Source of the DNA: Plantago ovata
Taxonomy: Eukaryota; Streptophyta; Magnoliopsida; Lamiales; Plantaginaceae
Reading direction: 5' to 3'
DNA length: 64,000 nucleotides
NCBI GenBank assembly: GCA_028274465.1
Contig: CM051455.1
Location: forward strand, 51,127,351-51,191,350
Part shown: one piece after another, positions 35,622 to 46,234 of the stretch
Layout of the letters: the number at the start of each line of letters is the position of its first letter
How positions within the stretch are numbered: the stretch's first letter is position 1
Notes under the pieces: generated by a model
The model's input: only the letters and a program-made list of their open reading frames with translations
Databases searched by the model: none
What the model was told of the DNA's origin: nothing
Made by a program: the position numbers and the translations under genes

Positions 35622-36694
35622 GCAAAGTGCTATACCGTATGGGCGGTGGAGCCACCTCTTGATCCCGTAGGGGCCACATCTGGTCTAAATTATGATGACA
35701 TATTTAGCACTAACGCCATAAAACTAAGTATGTATATAGCGATTAAGAGGTCCTCACATTTTATTGAAATAAAGATAAGTAAAAAATATGTTATCTCGAG
35801 TATTAGTGATTATTTTAGCTCAAAATAATATCAAATATTTGGGTTCACACTATGTGGCATTTTGCCCAAATATTATTTTCTAAATTAGTTTGTTGCATCT
35901 TAATTTATTTTTTATTTTTTTTATAAAAACTCATTTAATTTTGTATCCCCCACCTATCAAAAATAAAAAATTGTTAAAGGTCCTCATGGCATGACCAACT
36001 CCTGGGGCCGGTTACAAAACTTGGCCAGGCTACAAAATTTTGGATTAAAAAAACAAAGTAAGACTTGACTAAAATAATGGTGTAATCTTATTGATTAGCC
36101 GAGTACAAAAGCGTCAACTTTTATTGCGAGCATAAAGAATATGTAAGTCGGCATACAATTATACACTTTAAAATGGTATGAGGTATTTTGGATGATTTTA
36201 AAATCAAACCTGTGTCGGATCGGGTCAAAAGCGGATAATATCGTACAAGTGAGATGTACAGTATTAATATGAAATAGTCATGACGCCTTATAAGTGATTC
36301 AAAAATCAAACCTGTGTAACTGTAATCCCCACATCCACCTCGCTTAATTATGAGTGAACGGGATAAAGGGTATATATGTTAGACCATCACTCTCGCATTC
36401 TATGAGGCCTTTTAGGGTATTATAAAAAGTAAATCCGTGAGGGCTCAGGTCTAAAGCGGATAATATCATACCATCGCGACGTGTGTGTATTCGTCATTGG
36501 TAACCTTGCTGGCCCAAAGGGTAGGAAGCAAAAGAGCAACAAGCGTGGTTGAATTTATCATGTGCCACTGCAACAAAGTGATATAAGATTATGGAATTTG
36601 TAGATTTGTTTTTGAATGTTAAGATGGTGCTATTTGGGGTGAATGACGGGGAAGTTGAATTCAATGTGCGCGATGATATATTTATTCGTGGTAA
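35622..36694. repeat. Internal Helitron duplication, copy 2
   Basis: This is the second copy of the block described at 34264. The two differ by scattered substitutions and a few small indels, so the duplication is recent relative to the rest of the element. Confidence 0.85.
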
Positions 36695-38514
36695 AACATA
36701 TCAAATCACTGTGATAGTCGAGAGAAAATATCATTTTGTTCTAGATCATGTTAGTGATGACATGTATTTCCTATATAGAGTCATTTTTACCACTATATAA
36801 GTTGAAAATATATTCAAGCCCTAAATAGAGAATTTATAAGATTAGAGGGGCATCATAAAACTAAAAGTACTCCGCTACCAAATCAAAACACTAATCAATG
36901 ACAACTTTGGTTCGAAAATTTAAAAGCTGACCATTTTTGCTCCGATTAATGAGGTGGTTGCGTAGATCAATAACTATATTATACAGTTATGTTTGGAAAA
37001 ACTCAATTGAGTTATAAGTTCAGACAGTATATATACGAATGAACCTAGCACTGGCATAGAAAAGATGTATATTTAGTTGAGTTTTTGGCTTTATGTTTGC
37101 CGAATCCTAATATCAGGCTCAAATGAGGCTCGATTATTATACTTTGTAGGAACATTGACCAATCTTCTAAATTATGTAATGATACTGTAGGTTGATTGTG
37201 ACTGCCCTTGGAAGCAAATTATTATAGAGGGCGGGATGATATATGTGAAAAATGTTAAATATACAGTATTCATAGAACGTTATGGTTCTCTCACTTTTTT
37301 ATCTTGCCAAATTTCTATAGCAGTTAGTTATGCAATGACCATTAACAAAAGTTAGGAATAATCTTTCGCCAATCTTTTTTAACTCTTTTATTATTTTTGT
37401 TATTATTTGATACAAAACCATCAATTTATGTACAATAAATATATCTTCAACTCTTTTATTTCTTTTGTTATTATTTGATACAAAACTATCAATTTATCTG
37501 CAATTATTCGTGAGATGTGGAATATCTTTTTGGGCAACGGCTAAACTAATATACTCTTCTCCTACTCATACACTACTCCTTAACCACCTTAACACTACAA
37601 ATATTCAAACAACATAGGGTCTTGATTCATATGCCCCACCATATTACTCTAATGCCCTTACCACCCGGGCACCCTTAAAAGTCCATCAAATTTGTATTCG
37701 GTATATTTACGTAATAGTGAAACTATGCCGTGGCATCGCCACGGGCTATAACTAGTATCACATGATAAGCAGATAGTTATACTTGATACTCCGTAGCACC
37801 ATAAATTAAAATGTATTAAGCTGATAACTAATTAAAGGATTAGGACTACTATGCCCCTGTTTCACCAAGAAACATACGAGTATATAAGAAACTGAACAAT
37901 TATCAAATTGATTGCAAAACCCAACAAATCACAAATTGACCAATATGATCAGGAATCATCATCATCAATTACTACAATTGCTTCTTCAATTTTATACTTC
38001 ATTTTCACATAAACTAGTAAATGTCTACAAAACCAATTTCAATTCCTTTCAGTGGCAAAGCTAGACAAAGGAGGTAGACATATACACTGATACATGCACA
38101 AGGCTAAACTAACCGGACCACAGCGAATTTATTTTCGTTTTAAATTTTAATGCAGCAGGTAGCAACTAGCAACAATATTACATGCGTGATGCGTCTATTA
38201 CCAAACGAGGGTTGATACTACTACCAATAACAATGAGATCATATACAATACTAAAGGACACATAAATTCAAAGTCGCAAACGCAGAACATGAACCCATCG
38301 ATAATATCATGATATTTCCACAGTTTAGTTAATAATCTCATTCACCTCAGAACATTAGCAATGAATAATCAATAGTGCACCATATATATACATACAGTTG
38401 GACAATTAGAATTATATATACTTTTAATGCGAACAAGTTCTCAGAGACTGAAAAACCTGGACGTTTTCTCGGTACCGCTCGGTAGATGCAAATCTTTAAG
38501 CTTGAGCCTCCAAA

Positions 38515-38599
38515 CTAGCTGAAATTGCCATTGATCGCCGCCGATCCCTGTGTATTTCCGCCGATATACGACAGGTCCTGGAGCGGTGACGCAAAATGC
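38515..38599 (-). other. Terminal-exon-like fragment of unknown origin
   Basis: On the minus strand an acceptor-like TTAATCCGTGGCAG is followed by an open stretch ending at a stop (HFASPLQDLSYIGGNTQGSA then AINGNFS). Its G+C content is higher than its surroundings, and the sequence beyond the stop looks like a 3' UTR. It lies between the copia 5' end and the Helitron. It resembles the last exon of a host gene, perhaps a transcription factor tail, but I do not recognise the family. It could also be chance. Confidence 0.3.
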
Positions 38600-38953
38600 C
38601 TGCCACGGATTAAATTGATAGGAAAAATGTTAGTAGGTGTTAATTATAAACTTTAATAAAACTAAATTCTAGAAATTTAGAGTTTCCTTATTTGATTTTG
38701 GATCACCATCGGAGAGGTAGTTTTTGTTTTCTCTTTGAAACGGCAGAAAATAATTAGTGGAGTTTGATGAGTATAAAACTCAAGAGTTTGAATAGATTAA
38801 AATGATCTATCATTGGCCAGTGGGTATGGGTGTGAATTTGAGTAGTAAACTGGATGATAGATTAATCGGACGGTAAAGTTATTCATGGTGCTGTCGAGGT
38901 TGAGGAGTGTGGATAGATTACAAAACTTAGTAACGGTAGAGTCGTGCTGATAA

Positions 38954-39194
38954 TGTTTCATAACATAAAAGACTTGCAAGAATAGAAGAGTTAGAAGAGA
39001 GAGAGAATGTCTTTGTATAATTAAGAGTGGCTCAAGGTACAAGTTGAAGAGCCATTTATAGGGATCTCTCCATAACTAGTGAGTTTGTAACTCTCACTTT
39101 ACTTTACATAATGATAACAATAACTAAAGTACATAAATGAAGCATGGAGCATAAGAAGAGTCATGAACTCATGGCATTCATCGTATTTATAACA
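38954..39194 (-). repeat. 5' LTR of the copia element
   Basis: On the minus strand it starts TGTTATAAATACG and ends TTATGAAACA, followed by the primer-binding-like TTATCAGCACGAC. It differs from the 3' LTR by small insertions and substitutions. Confidence 0.75.
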
Positions 39195-39199
39195 AAATC

Positions 39200-39398
39200 A
39201 TTGTTATAGTTTGGTTTTTCTACTATTTGCGCTTTTCTTTCCCTTTTGTATTTTGGCAGAGATACTTTTCTACTCTGTTTCTGTTTTTGGCGTCTTTGGC
39301 CTGGTTTTTTGAACGTAATACTTTTGGCCTGGTTATTTTAATATATAACCCTCTTTTCTTCAAAAAAATAAAATAATAATAATAATAAAAAAAAAATC
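39200..39398 (+). mobile_element. LINE-like 3' end with A-rich tail
   Basis: The sequence TTTGGCCTGGTTATTTTAAT, AACCCTCTTTTCTTC is followed by an A-rich tail with AAT units (about 39365-39398). This layout is typical of plant LINE 3' ends. No coding part is retained. Confidence 0.45.
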
Positions 39399-39539
39399 CG
39401 TTGGAGTTTTACAAAAAAGCTGGCCCTGGCCCTTGACCCGGATAAGTCTAGTTAATTTGGGTATTTGTCCCAAACATACAAACTACTCACCTGATTTGTT
39501 ACAAAAAGGAAAAGTTACACCGTCACTTGTATTTTGTAT

Positions 39540-39790
39540 TGTACTGAGCTTCCGTCGCAAGATGTACTTCGGATCGATGAACTGCCGAATCAAAGGCAGA
39601 TCTCTCTTTCGAGTAACTGCCGCGTCCGTTCCAACACTTCTTTTCCATATTTGACTTGTGCGTCCACAATTTGGTTAGCTTCCCGGTAAACTAAATGCAA
39701 TTTATATTCCTCCAGATTCACAAGCCTACTGATTTTCTTAAGCAGATGCAGATGAAACTGATCCTTCACGCTCAGCTGCGACACGAAAAA
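39540..39790 (-). mobile_element. LINE RNase H fragment
   Basis: The minus-strand peptide LHLLKKISRLVNLEEYKLHL, VYREANQIVDAQVKYGKEVL matches the end of plant LINE RNase H (pattern I, then HVYREANxxAD). The AD pair is changed to VD and the fragment lacks the rest of ORF2. Confidence 0.65.
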
Positions 39791-40229
39791 CTTTTAAATC
39801 TACGAACTTAGACATTGACATACTAAATTTATTTTAAAATTAAACTCATCCAAAAGATAATTTAGTACTAAATGAAACTTACAATTACAAGCTCTCATGC
39901 TTTGGAAGCTCTTTTATAACATGATAGTACAACTCAACTAGACTGATTATGAATATGCGCCCATATTGTCTTACCAAGTTCTTGAAATGAGTCAAACTCA
40001 TGCCTAATAGAGAGTGTGACATTTCTATGGTTTTGCAAATACAGTTTTTGAGTTCACATGGACATGGAGATGATGTGTACACAGTACACCTATTACAACT
40101 TGTAAATCTCACCCGTAAAAAATTAAATGAATGAACACCTAGCGAAAATTAAGAAAGCGAGCGAATGAATGGTACACCCCTATAGTATTAAATAAACCGA
40201 GATTAGTCAATAATGGTGATGAACTGATG
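39791..40229. other. Intergenic, no gene seen
   Basis: AT-rich sequence with short minus-strand frames that have no domain or splice support. Confidence 0.4.
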
Positions 40230-41100
40230 ATTAATTTTTTGTTCGTATAAATTATACTACTACTACCAGCTAAGACTTTTGAAGAGAGTAGTGACTAGTG
40301 AGTAGTGAAAGAAAATGGAAAGATGAAAGAGACGACCTGGCAAGACTAGCTAATAACGTGTCACGTTGACTTGATAAGTATACTTTACTACTCGATCCGT
40401 CTCCAAGTACCTACCTGTTTACTCTGGACCAAGTTATATCTTATACGTAGTCCAAGTATACTTGGATGTTGATAATGATAAGCTTAGCTAAGATAAGTAG
40501 TACTTCTGTTTCTGATTGGTGGAATTAACAAATACATATATTTTAATATATGCGCGTCATGATTAAGATCCAAGAGCATGTTATGGTTCTATATGAACGC
40601 AATCTTTTAAGTAATTAATTTATAAAGGTATGTTCCTATGATGATGACGGGAAGGTAAAGAAAAGGCATATTAGCGACACATCATTGATCCGAATGTTAT
40701 AACTTATAACTAACCATACACTATGGAAATAGTACTAGCTAGTAATATTGGGTGGACTATTATACCGTCGATCAATAATAATAGGTCGGGGTAACCAAGA
40801 AATTGTAGCTCAGTTGGTAACTTGTTTCACCTCCAACCAATAGATCAGAGGTTCAAGTCACCGCGGAGGTAAATAGGGAATCTTTAGTGATCCTCACTTT
40901 GCCGGTTAAACCACACAAAAAATTCAATGTCAATCAGGTGTCGTTAAGTTTGCTTACAAATTTCTCCGAAATTACGTACTTACGCAGGAAAACATCACAC
41001 TGGGTCCTGACAAAATTTGAATTTATTTATTTAAATTAAACAATTTTTTGTCGTCCAATTATGTGACTTGGTGATCACTTTACCCTAACATAAGATATGC
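40230..41100. repeat. Duplicated HIPP flank, copy 3
   Basis: It matches 14520-15620 and 21900-22300 in order and orientation, at a comparable distance upstream of HIPP-B. It is interrupted by a SINE at 40785-40945 that the other copies lack. Confidence 0.65.
40785..40945 (+). mobile_element. tRNA-derived SINE
   Basis: A good pol III box A (TAGCTCAGTTGGTAAC) and box B (GGTTCAAGTCAC) lie about 35 bases apart. A non-tRNA body (GGTAAATAGGGAATCTTTAG, CCTCACTTTGCCGG) and a short A run follow. It lacks the cloverleaf pairing and 3' end of a functional tRNA gene. Confidence 0.75.
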
Positions 41101-41129
41101 AAACTTAACAAATTTTTGACGAAGTAGTA

Positions 41130-42332
41130 CTTTTATTCCTTATAACAGGTTGTACAAAGCTTGGTCGAGAGTCATTCCCACAAGTCGGGTGGTCTCCCTA
41201 TACATATTAGACATAAACGAGTTCGAAAGCCAAGTTGGCAAAAGATCCCAAATCCAACTAACTACTGGATGTTGCTGCAAAGTGGACTGTTGTGCTACTA
41301 CTTCGTGCCTAAATCTACTAGTAGCCACCTTCGACAAGAGATCAGTTGTTGTGCTCCCTTCTCGATAGATGCCTTGGATGTAGATTGCCCCAAAATTTGA
41401 CTTGTTGTTTGGATATCAGTCGCAATGCTCCAAGCTGCCCGAGGAGGAGCTAGTTTCCTGCAGAAACATGCAAAGCGTACTGAGAATCCGTTCTTATCAC
41501 AATATATTGGATGTTAATTTGCATTGCAACTACTTGACCAGCTCTAATGGCCCATAATTCCGCTATGTGATTGTCACATTTGCCAATAAATGTAACTTTT
41601 GCTGGTATAAACCTTCTTTGTGGATTTGTGATCACATAACCGATACTCCATCACCATTTTCCAGAAGAGAGGAACCATTTGTAAATAGGCAACACAAATG
41701 TGGCGGATGGGGTACGAATTTGCGAACAAAAGGTTGTCTAACTGTGTCTGGTGAAGTAGGACACTGTGTCAAAAAGTTTCTAGCTATAGCTAACATGGTT
41801 GCTTGAGTAAAATGTTCATAAGAGAAAATAGCTAAGTTTCTATGCCTCCAAATTACCCAACAACCTATGACAAGTTGCAGCTGTACTATGGAGTTAAGAG
41901 GCAAAGAGAGCAAAACCTGTCCAAAACTAATACAAGAGGCATAATGCGTAGCAGGCATGAAACAGGACCTAAACCAAGAAAAAACTGAACAATGAAATAG
42001 AATGTGTGTGACAGTTTCCTCAGCCTGCTGACGCAAGACACAAGTAAGATCATGTACCACATTCGGCTTCCAGAGATAGACTCTAGTTGGTAACCTGTCA
42101 TTGCCTGCCACCCATGTAAAAAACTTTTGTCTAGGGAGTAAAAGCAAGTTCCAAATGCGGCCCCATGGCCAAGAAGGAGAAGATAAATCTTGTTGTACCA
42201 AAATCTGATAAGCACTCTTAATAGAAAACACTATGTTGATACTCCCTCTCCAGAGAATTTGATCCTGTTGATGTGTAATAGGTAAAGGAGTACCTTCGAT
42301 CCTTTCCAACATATCCGAAGACACTATTGTAG

Positions 42333-42366
<34 letters not shown>

Positions 42367-42800
42367 ATTCCAAGTGTGGTCTGAATTTATGACATCCTAC
42401 ACCTTAATATTTAGCACATTTTCTGGAATATTTTCAGTCAGCTGAGCTAAAGGCACACCACCACACCATATATCAAACCAAAAAGATATATTATCCCCTT
42501 ATAAACCTACACTCCATGAGATTTGGAGTTTAAAATTCTCTCTATGTTTGATTAAACCCTTCCAAAACCACCTAGCTCCAGAGTTACATGTAGCTTCCCA
42601 AAGAGTAGTATGATTAAAATACTTAGCTTTATATAATAAATCTCATAAGGATTGTGGTTCTTTCAGCAATTTTCAGAGAAGCTTAAATCGAAAAGCTTCA
42701 TTCAAAAGAAACAAATTTCTTATCCCCAACCCCCCTTTGTTCTTTGGATTACAAACTAGTTTCCATTTAACTTTAGGTCTAACATGTCTCATTTGATGGA
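41130..42800 (-). mobile_element. LINE ORF2 C-terminal half, decayed
   Basis: On the minus strand the end of a non-LTR reverse transcriptase (KWKLVCNPKNKGGLGIRNL, about 42750-42690) is followed by a thumb-like region (GARWFWKGLI) and the zf-RVT domain. The latter reads IWNLLLLPRQKFFTWVAGND then RLPTRVYLW, with TVTHILFHC (about 42170-41990). The RNase H start (FTNGSS) and core (AELWAIRAGQVVA) follow. There are several in-frame stops and an A/T run of about 30 at 42336-42365, so it is inactive. The 5' half is absent. Confidence 0.85.
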
Positions 42801-43530
42801 CGACTCCATACAAACTTCCTGTTTATGCTATCAATTCTATCAATTACAGTATGAGGCACATTCAAGACAAACATATGATGTAGTTACACTTTGAATCATT
42901 AGATGGGTCTTATGTGAGAAGACTTATCTTATGTATAAGATTATAGAACTCAACTTTTTATTTCTCAAACCATGAGTCTGACTTATGGTTGGAGATGGTC
43001 TGATCTTGGCTTTCACAAGAATTATGAAAACCTAGTAAGTGTGTGTTATTATCTTGGCTTTCATGTATAATTACGATTGAGTTTACTTTAGAAATTGTGT
43101 TTTTTTAATTTTGCTCTCATTTATTTATCGATGTTAAAATTTTGGGTAGTCTGCAACTTATTTAAAAGACTTTGGTGGTACACAACATTTTTAAAAGTTA
43201 TTCAAATAAAATAATAAAATGCAACATTTTATAAAAATGTTTAGGACAACGTACTTTATTTTTTTAATTTAAACTGAAGTAGGCATGAGTGATACGCAAG
43301 ACTCGAGGGATACATACATCTTGAAAGGATGGACGGATGACAATGAAACACGTTGCAAATCAAAAGGGTGGCAATTTTATTTATGTAATAATGCAATTTG
43401 CAAGTATAAGTGGCGTATTAATTATCGTCACTGGATGACGTAAATATCTTGATTGAATATACCAAGAATGCCCTTTACGCGTAGATAAGCAAAGCGCCCC
43501 ACGCAGCGTTGTTTGTAAGAAGTTTCTTGT
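42801..43530. other. HIPP-B upstream region
   Basis: AT-rich, with no gene recognised. It presumably contains distal promoter sequence of HIPP-B. Confidence 0.4.
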
Positions 43531-43694
43531 TGCCTATATAATCTCTCTAATCTTGTTATTGAAGACTCAACAATCAGAAATTACTTCACCTTTTCACTTC
43601 CTTTTCCCTCTCAAAAAAACCAAACAAACTTTTGCTCTAGCTACCTGCAGCTCCTTCATTCAGGCAAGCTAGCTCATCATCATACCAAGAAAAT
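43531..43694 (+). promoter_or_regulatory. TATA box and leader of HIPP-B
   Basis: TATATAAT at 43535-43542 is followed by a leader with CAGAAATTACTTCACCTTTT and CCTTTTCCCTCTC, the same words as before HIPP-A. The leader runs about 130 bases to the ATG. Confidence 0.6.
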
Positions 43695-44259
43695 ATGCCG
43701 GTAATTACTTACCCCCTTCAATTAATTAATTTAATTTCAATTTGGTGTACCATTTGGACTAAAGTACTTAGTTGCATATGCTCGGAATATTAATAATAAG
43801 AGAACGTTCTCTAATTTCTGTTTTGCTTATACATGTCACTACTTCACATTCTTTACTGATCTCATTCTTGATTTATAACTTCTTTTCTTTTCTTTTTTTC
43901 AGCAAAAGATAGTGATTAGAGTGTCAATGAACGACGAAAAAGCTCGCAGTAAAGCCCTCAAAATCGCGGTTGGAGTATCAGGTATTGCATCTGTGTCCTT
44001 GATTGGAGAAGGAAAGGATCAACTGCAAGTACTTGGAGAAGGGATCGATTCTGTACAGCTGACCAGGCTTCTGAGGAAGAACGTGGCATACGCGGAGATT
44101 GTGAGTGTTGGTGAGGACAAGAAGGAAGATCCTCCCAAGGCTGCCGAGACACCTGCCCTGCAGGAACCGGTGATCGGGTGGTACGTGCCTCCTCCGCCGT
44201 ACTACCCTCAGTACCAGTATGTTGAAGCACATGCTGATCCCTCTTGCACAATCATGTGA
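43695..44259 (+). CDS. Heavy-metal-associated isoprenylated plant protein (HIPP), copy B, no CxxC
   Basis: Exon 1 is ATGCCG (43695-43700) and exon 2 is 43903-44259, after a long pyrimidine tract and CAG. The product has 120 aa and begins MPQKIVIRVSMNDEKARSKA. The HMA domain (3-70) is nearly the same as in copy A (one clear change in the first 40 residues, T to S). The metal loop again reads SMNDEKA in place of MxCxxC. The linker differs: copy B has PPPPYYPQYQYVEAHADPS where copy A has a histidine-rich stretch. The C-terminus is again CTIM, predicting prenylation. The first intron is at the same place as in copy A but is 202 nt instead of 344 nt and diverged. Same orientation and a shared flank show that this is a local duplicate. 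Confidence 0.92.
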
Positions 44260-45230
44260 TGCCATTGTTGATAAAAATAATGTTGATCAGATTGATTTTG
44301 AATGAATATATACGAAACTATAGTAGTATATAATAGTCAATGGCATGTGATGTTAGAAATGGGATGTACTGATTCATCAAGAATCTAATAACGTACAATG
44401 TGATTCAAACTTTATATAAATAGAGAGAGATTGGCTTCAAAGTTCCAACAGTGTTTCTCTGCTCTCCTTAACTCTGTATGTTTGTTACTCTGTTCGAATC
44501 ACCATCTTAACAAGAATCAAGTTCCCCACATTGCATATTATCAATGAAAACAGTTTCAAGTGGTTAAGACTTAAGATTGTGACTGTAACCGATAATTCAA
44601 CATATTAAAGACTGAAATTTCAGGCCATTATATATGCTATCAATTCTCTTTAAATTCTGTTTCAAACTGAATTTTGACAATATTACTTGAACTTATTATA
44701 TACTGACCAACTTTAGACTTTAAACATTGGAAAAATCTAGTAGTTGGACTTTGGGTAGGGTCAATTGGTCACCCTCAGATGTGCATGGGTCGTCTAATCC
44801 CTTCTACTAGGGATGAGATTTTGTTCTTAATTGGCCAATTCATTTCTCCAACACTGTTACTTTGACGAACTTAGAATGTCCAAAGCAAATTATATAGAAT
44901 AGCGACACACCCTAAAGCTCGAACGTATAGAAAGGTGTAGAATTTAATCCTGAATATTAAGTTTTAAATAAATATCAGTACAGTATCAGTGGTAAAAGAA
45001 ATTAATAATGGGCCTCTAAGACCAATAGTAAGGGTCCAACACTAATGACACAATTGGACCCAACACAAATGACACAATGAATAATAAGTTTATTTTCTTT
45101 TGGATTGAATAATTTAGGTACAACTATTTATTCACCTGTTTAAAATAATATATACAAAAGTCCTCATCCTTTTTCTGAAAATAAATAAATTCAAAAAGAA
45201 AATAATTATCCTATAATAGTAAAACTCATC
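44260..45230. other. HIPP-B 3' flank
   Basis: Presumed 3' UTR and AT-rich intergenic sequence. A short direct repeat (GACACAATTGGACCCAACAC then AAATGACACAATGAATAAT) occurs at about 45045-45085. No gene was recognised. Confidence 0.4.
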
Positions 45231-45233
45231 CTT

Positions 45234-45420
45234 CTGAAGGATGGCTTAGTTAATTAGAAAGGGGACAACATTCTCTTCGTCACAAGTTCAAATCTTGCGG
45301 GGATGTAAATTATTTTTGTATTTTGTGACTTCTAAGTATATGTATTGGAGAATTAGTATAAATGAATTCCATCAGTTCGAGCTAGTCATGAGATTAAATT
45401 TTTTCATCTTATAAAAACTT
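45234..45420 (+). mobile_element. Possible tRNA-derived SINE
   Basis: GGATGGCTTAGTTAATTAG resembles a box A and ACAAGTTCAAATCTTGC a box B. An unrelated body follows. The boxes are weak and the ends are not defined. Confidence 0.4.
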
Positions 45421-46234
45421 TGGCAGAGCCTGGTGTAGGAATCAAATAGGTTGAAATGAGCCACGATGGAAAGTATTAGACAAATTTAATATAAGTGGGT
45501 TAGTTTCACATCTCTTTATTAGTTCGAACTTTTGGGCGAGTTGGATTTTTATCAATATGGACTTATTGCACTTGGTATATTTTAACATTTTTTAATTTTT
45601 TTAATGAAACAACAAAAATAATTTTATTGACAATAAAGAATTACACACCTTCGAGTGTATAAGAAGTACACTAAACAAAACCAACCAAACCGCTAATTAA
45701 CTAAGCAACATCAAGACGTTTTGCACCCCCTAATTAAGCCTGGTTGTCCATCTATATAAGTGTTTCAGGTCGTCACCCATGGTTTAGTATATCTAGCTTG
45801 ACGGAAGTGCTAAAATGTATGAATCGTTAAATTGATTGCTGACCGAAATTGAAAGGGGAAAATATCAATCGATTTTTTTTTTTTGGTAAAGAAAATATCA
45901 ATCGAAATAAGTTCGCAGAAAAAGGGAGAAAAAACGGCTGTTGATGATCCTTTCGGGTCCCAAACCACTCACACTTAGTTGGTCAATTTACCTGTAACCC
46001 ATCGGATATATACTCCATCATTCTCCATTTCCATATTTTGGCTCCGCTTCGGCTGAATATATATATTGTTGTTGTTGGTGTATCACTCGCCTCTTTTTTC
46101 TCTTTCTTTCTTTTTTGTTTTTTAAATATAAAATGCAATTATTCCATAATGTCCTCCGTAGAAATCATTTTAACTCTTCGATCCGCACGTTTCTTTAAGT
46201 CCATTTTCTCATCTTTATTATTAGGGTTATTATT

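Larger units (their letters stand above)
33011..37755 (+). mobile_element. Non-autonomous Helitron
   Basis: The 5' end is A then TCTATCTATC with a tetranucleotide run. The 3' end is CTAG (37752-37755) followed by T, preceded by a hairpin CCGTGGC-ATC-GCCACGG (37728-37744) eight bases upstream. It fits the A^T target and lacks target duplication. No Rep/helicase gene is present. The interior carries captured pieces: TRIM-like LTR copies, a copia 3'-end piece at about 35343-35621, a SINE fragment at about 37535-37625, and a ~1.08-kb internal duplication. The short frame at 36591-36800 has no recognisable domain. Confidence 0.8.
28656..39194 (-). mobile_element. Ancient Ty1/copia element, split by a Helitron
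   Basis: Two similar LTRs in the same (minus) orientation lie at 28656-28881 and 38954-39194, and AAATC flanks both outer sides (28651-28655, 39195-39199). Next to the 5' LTR is a primer-binding-site-like TTATCAGCACGAC (38953-38941). Next to the 3' LTR is a polypurine tract, AAGGGGGAG. Just inside it the minus strand still shows the conserved end of copia pol (ADLFTKSLPTSSFQRL, GMRRLKD; about 29030-29160), followed by the usual non-coding motif AACCTTGCTA (reverse orientation). Most of the interior is heavily decayed, with many breaks. A 4.7-kb Helitron occupies 33011-37755. It is clearly old. Confidence 0.7.

Noticed and set aside
36591-36800. 69-aa frame in the second Helitron as a captured gene
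   Set aside because: Part lies in the duplicated block, where the other copy is altered; no domain and no exon structure.
40795-40865. tRNA gene
   Set aside because: Boxes A and B are good, but the acceptor stem and 3' end are missing and a SINE body with an A run follows.
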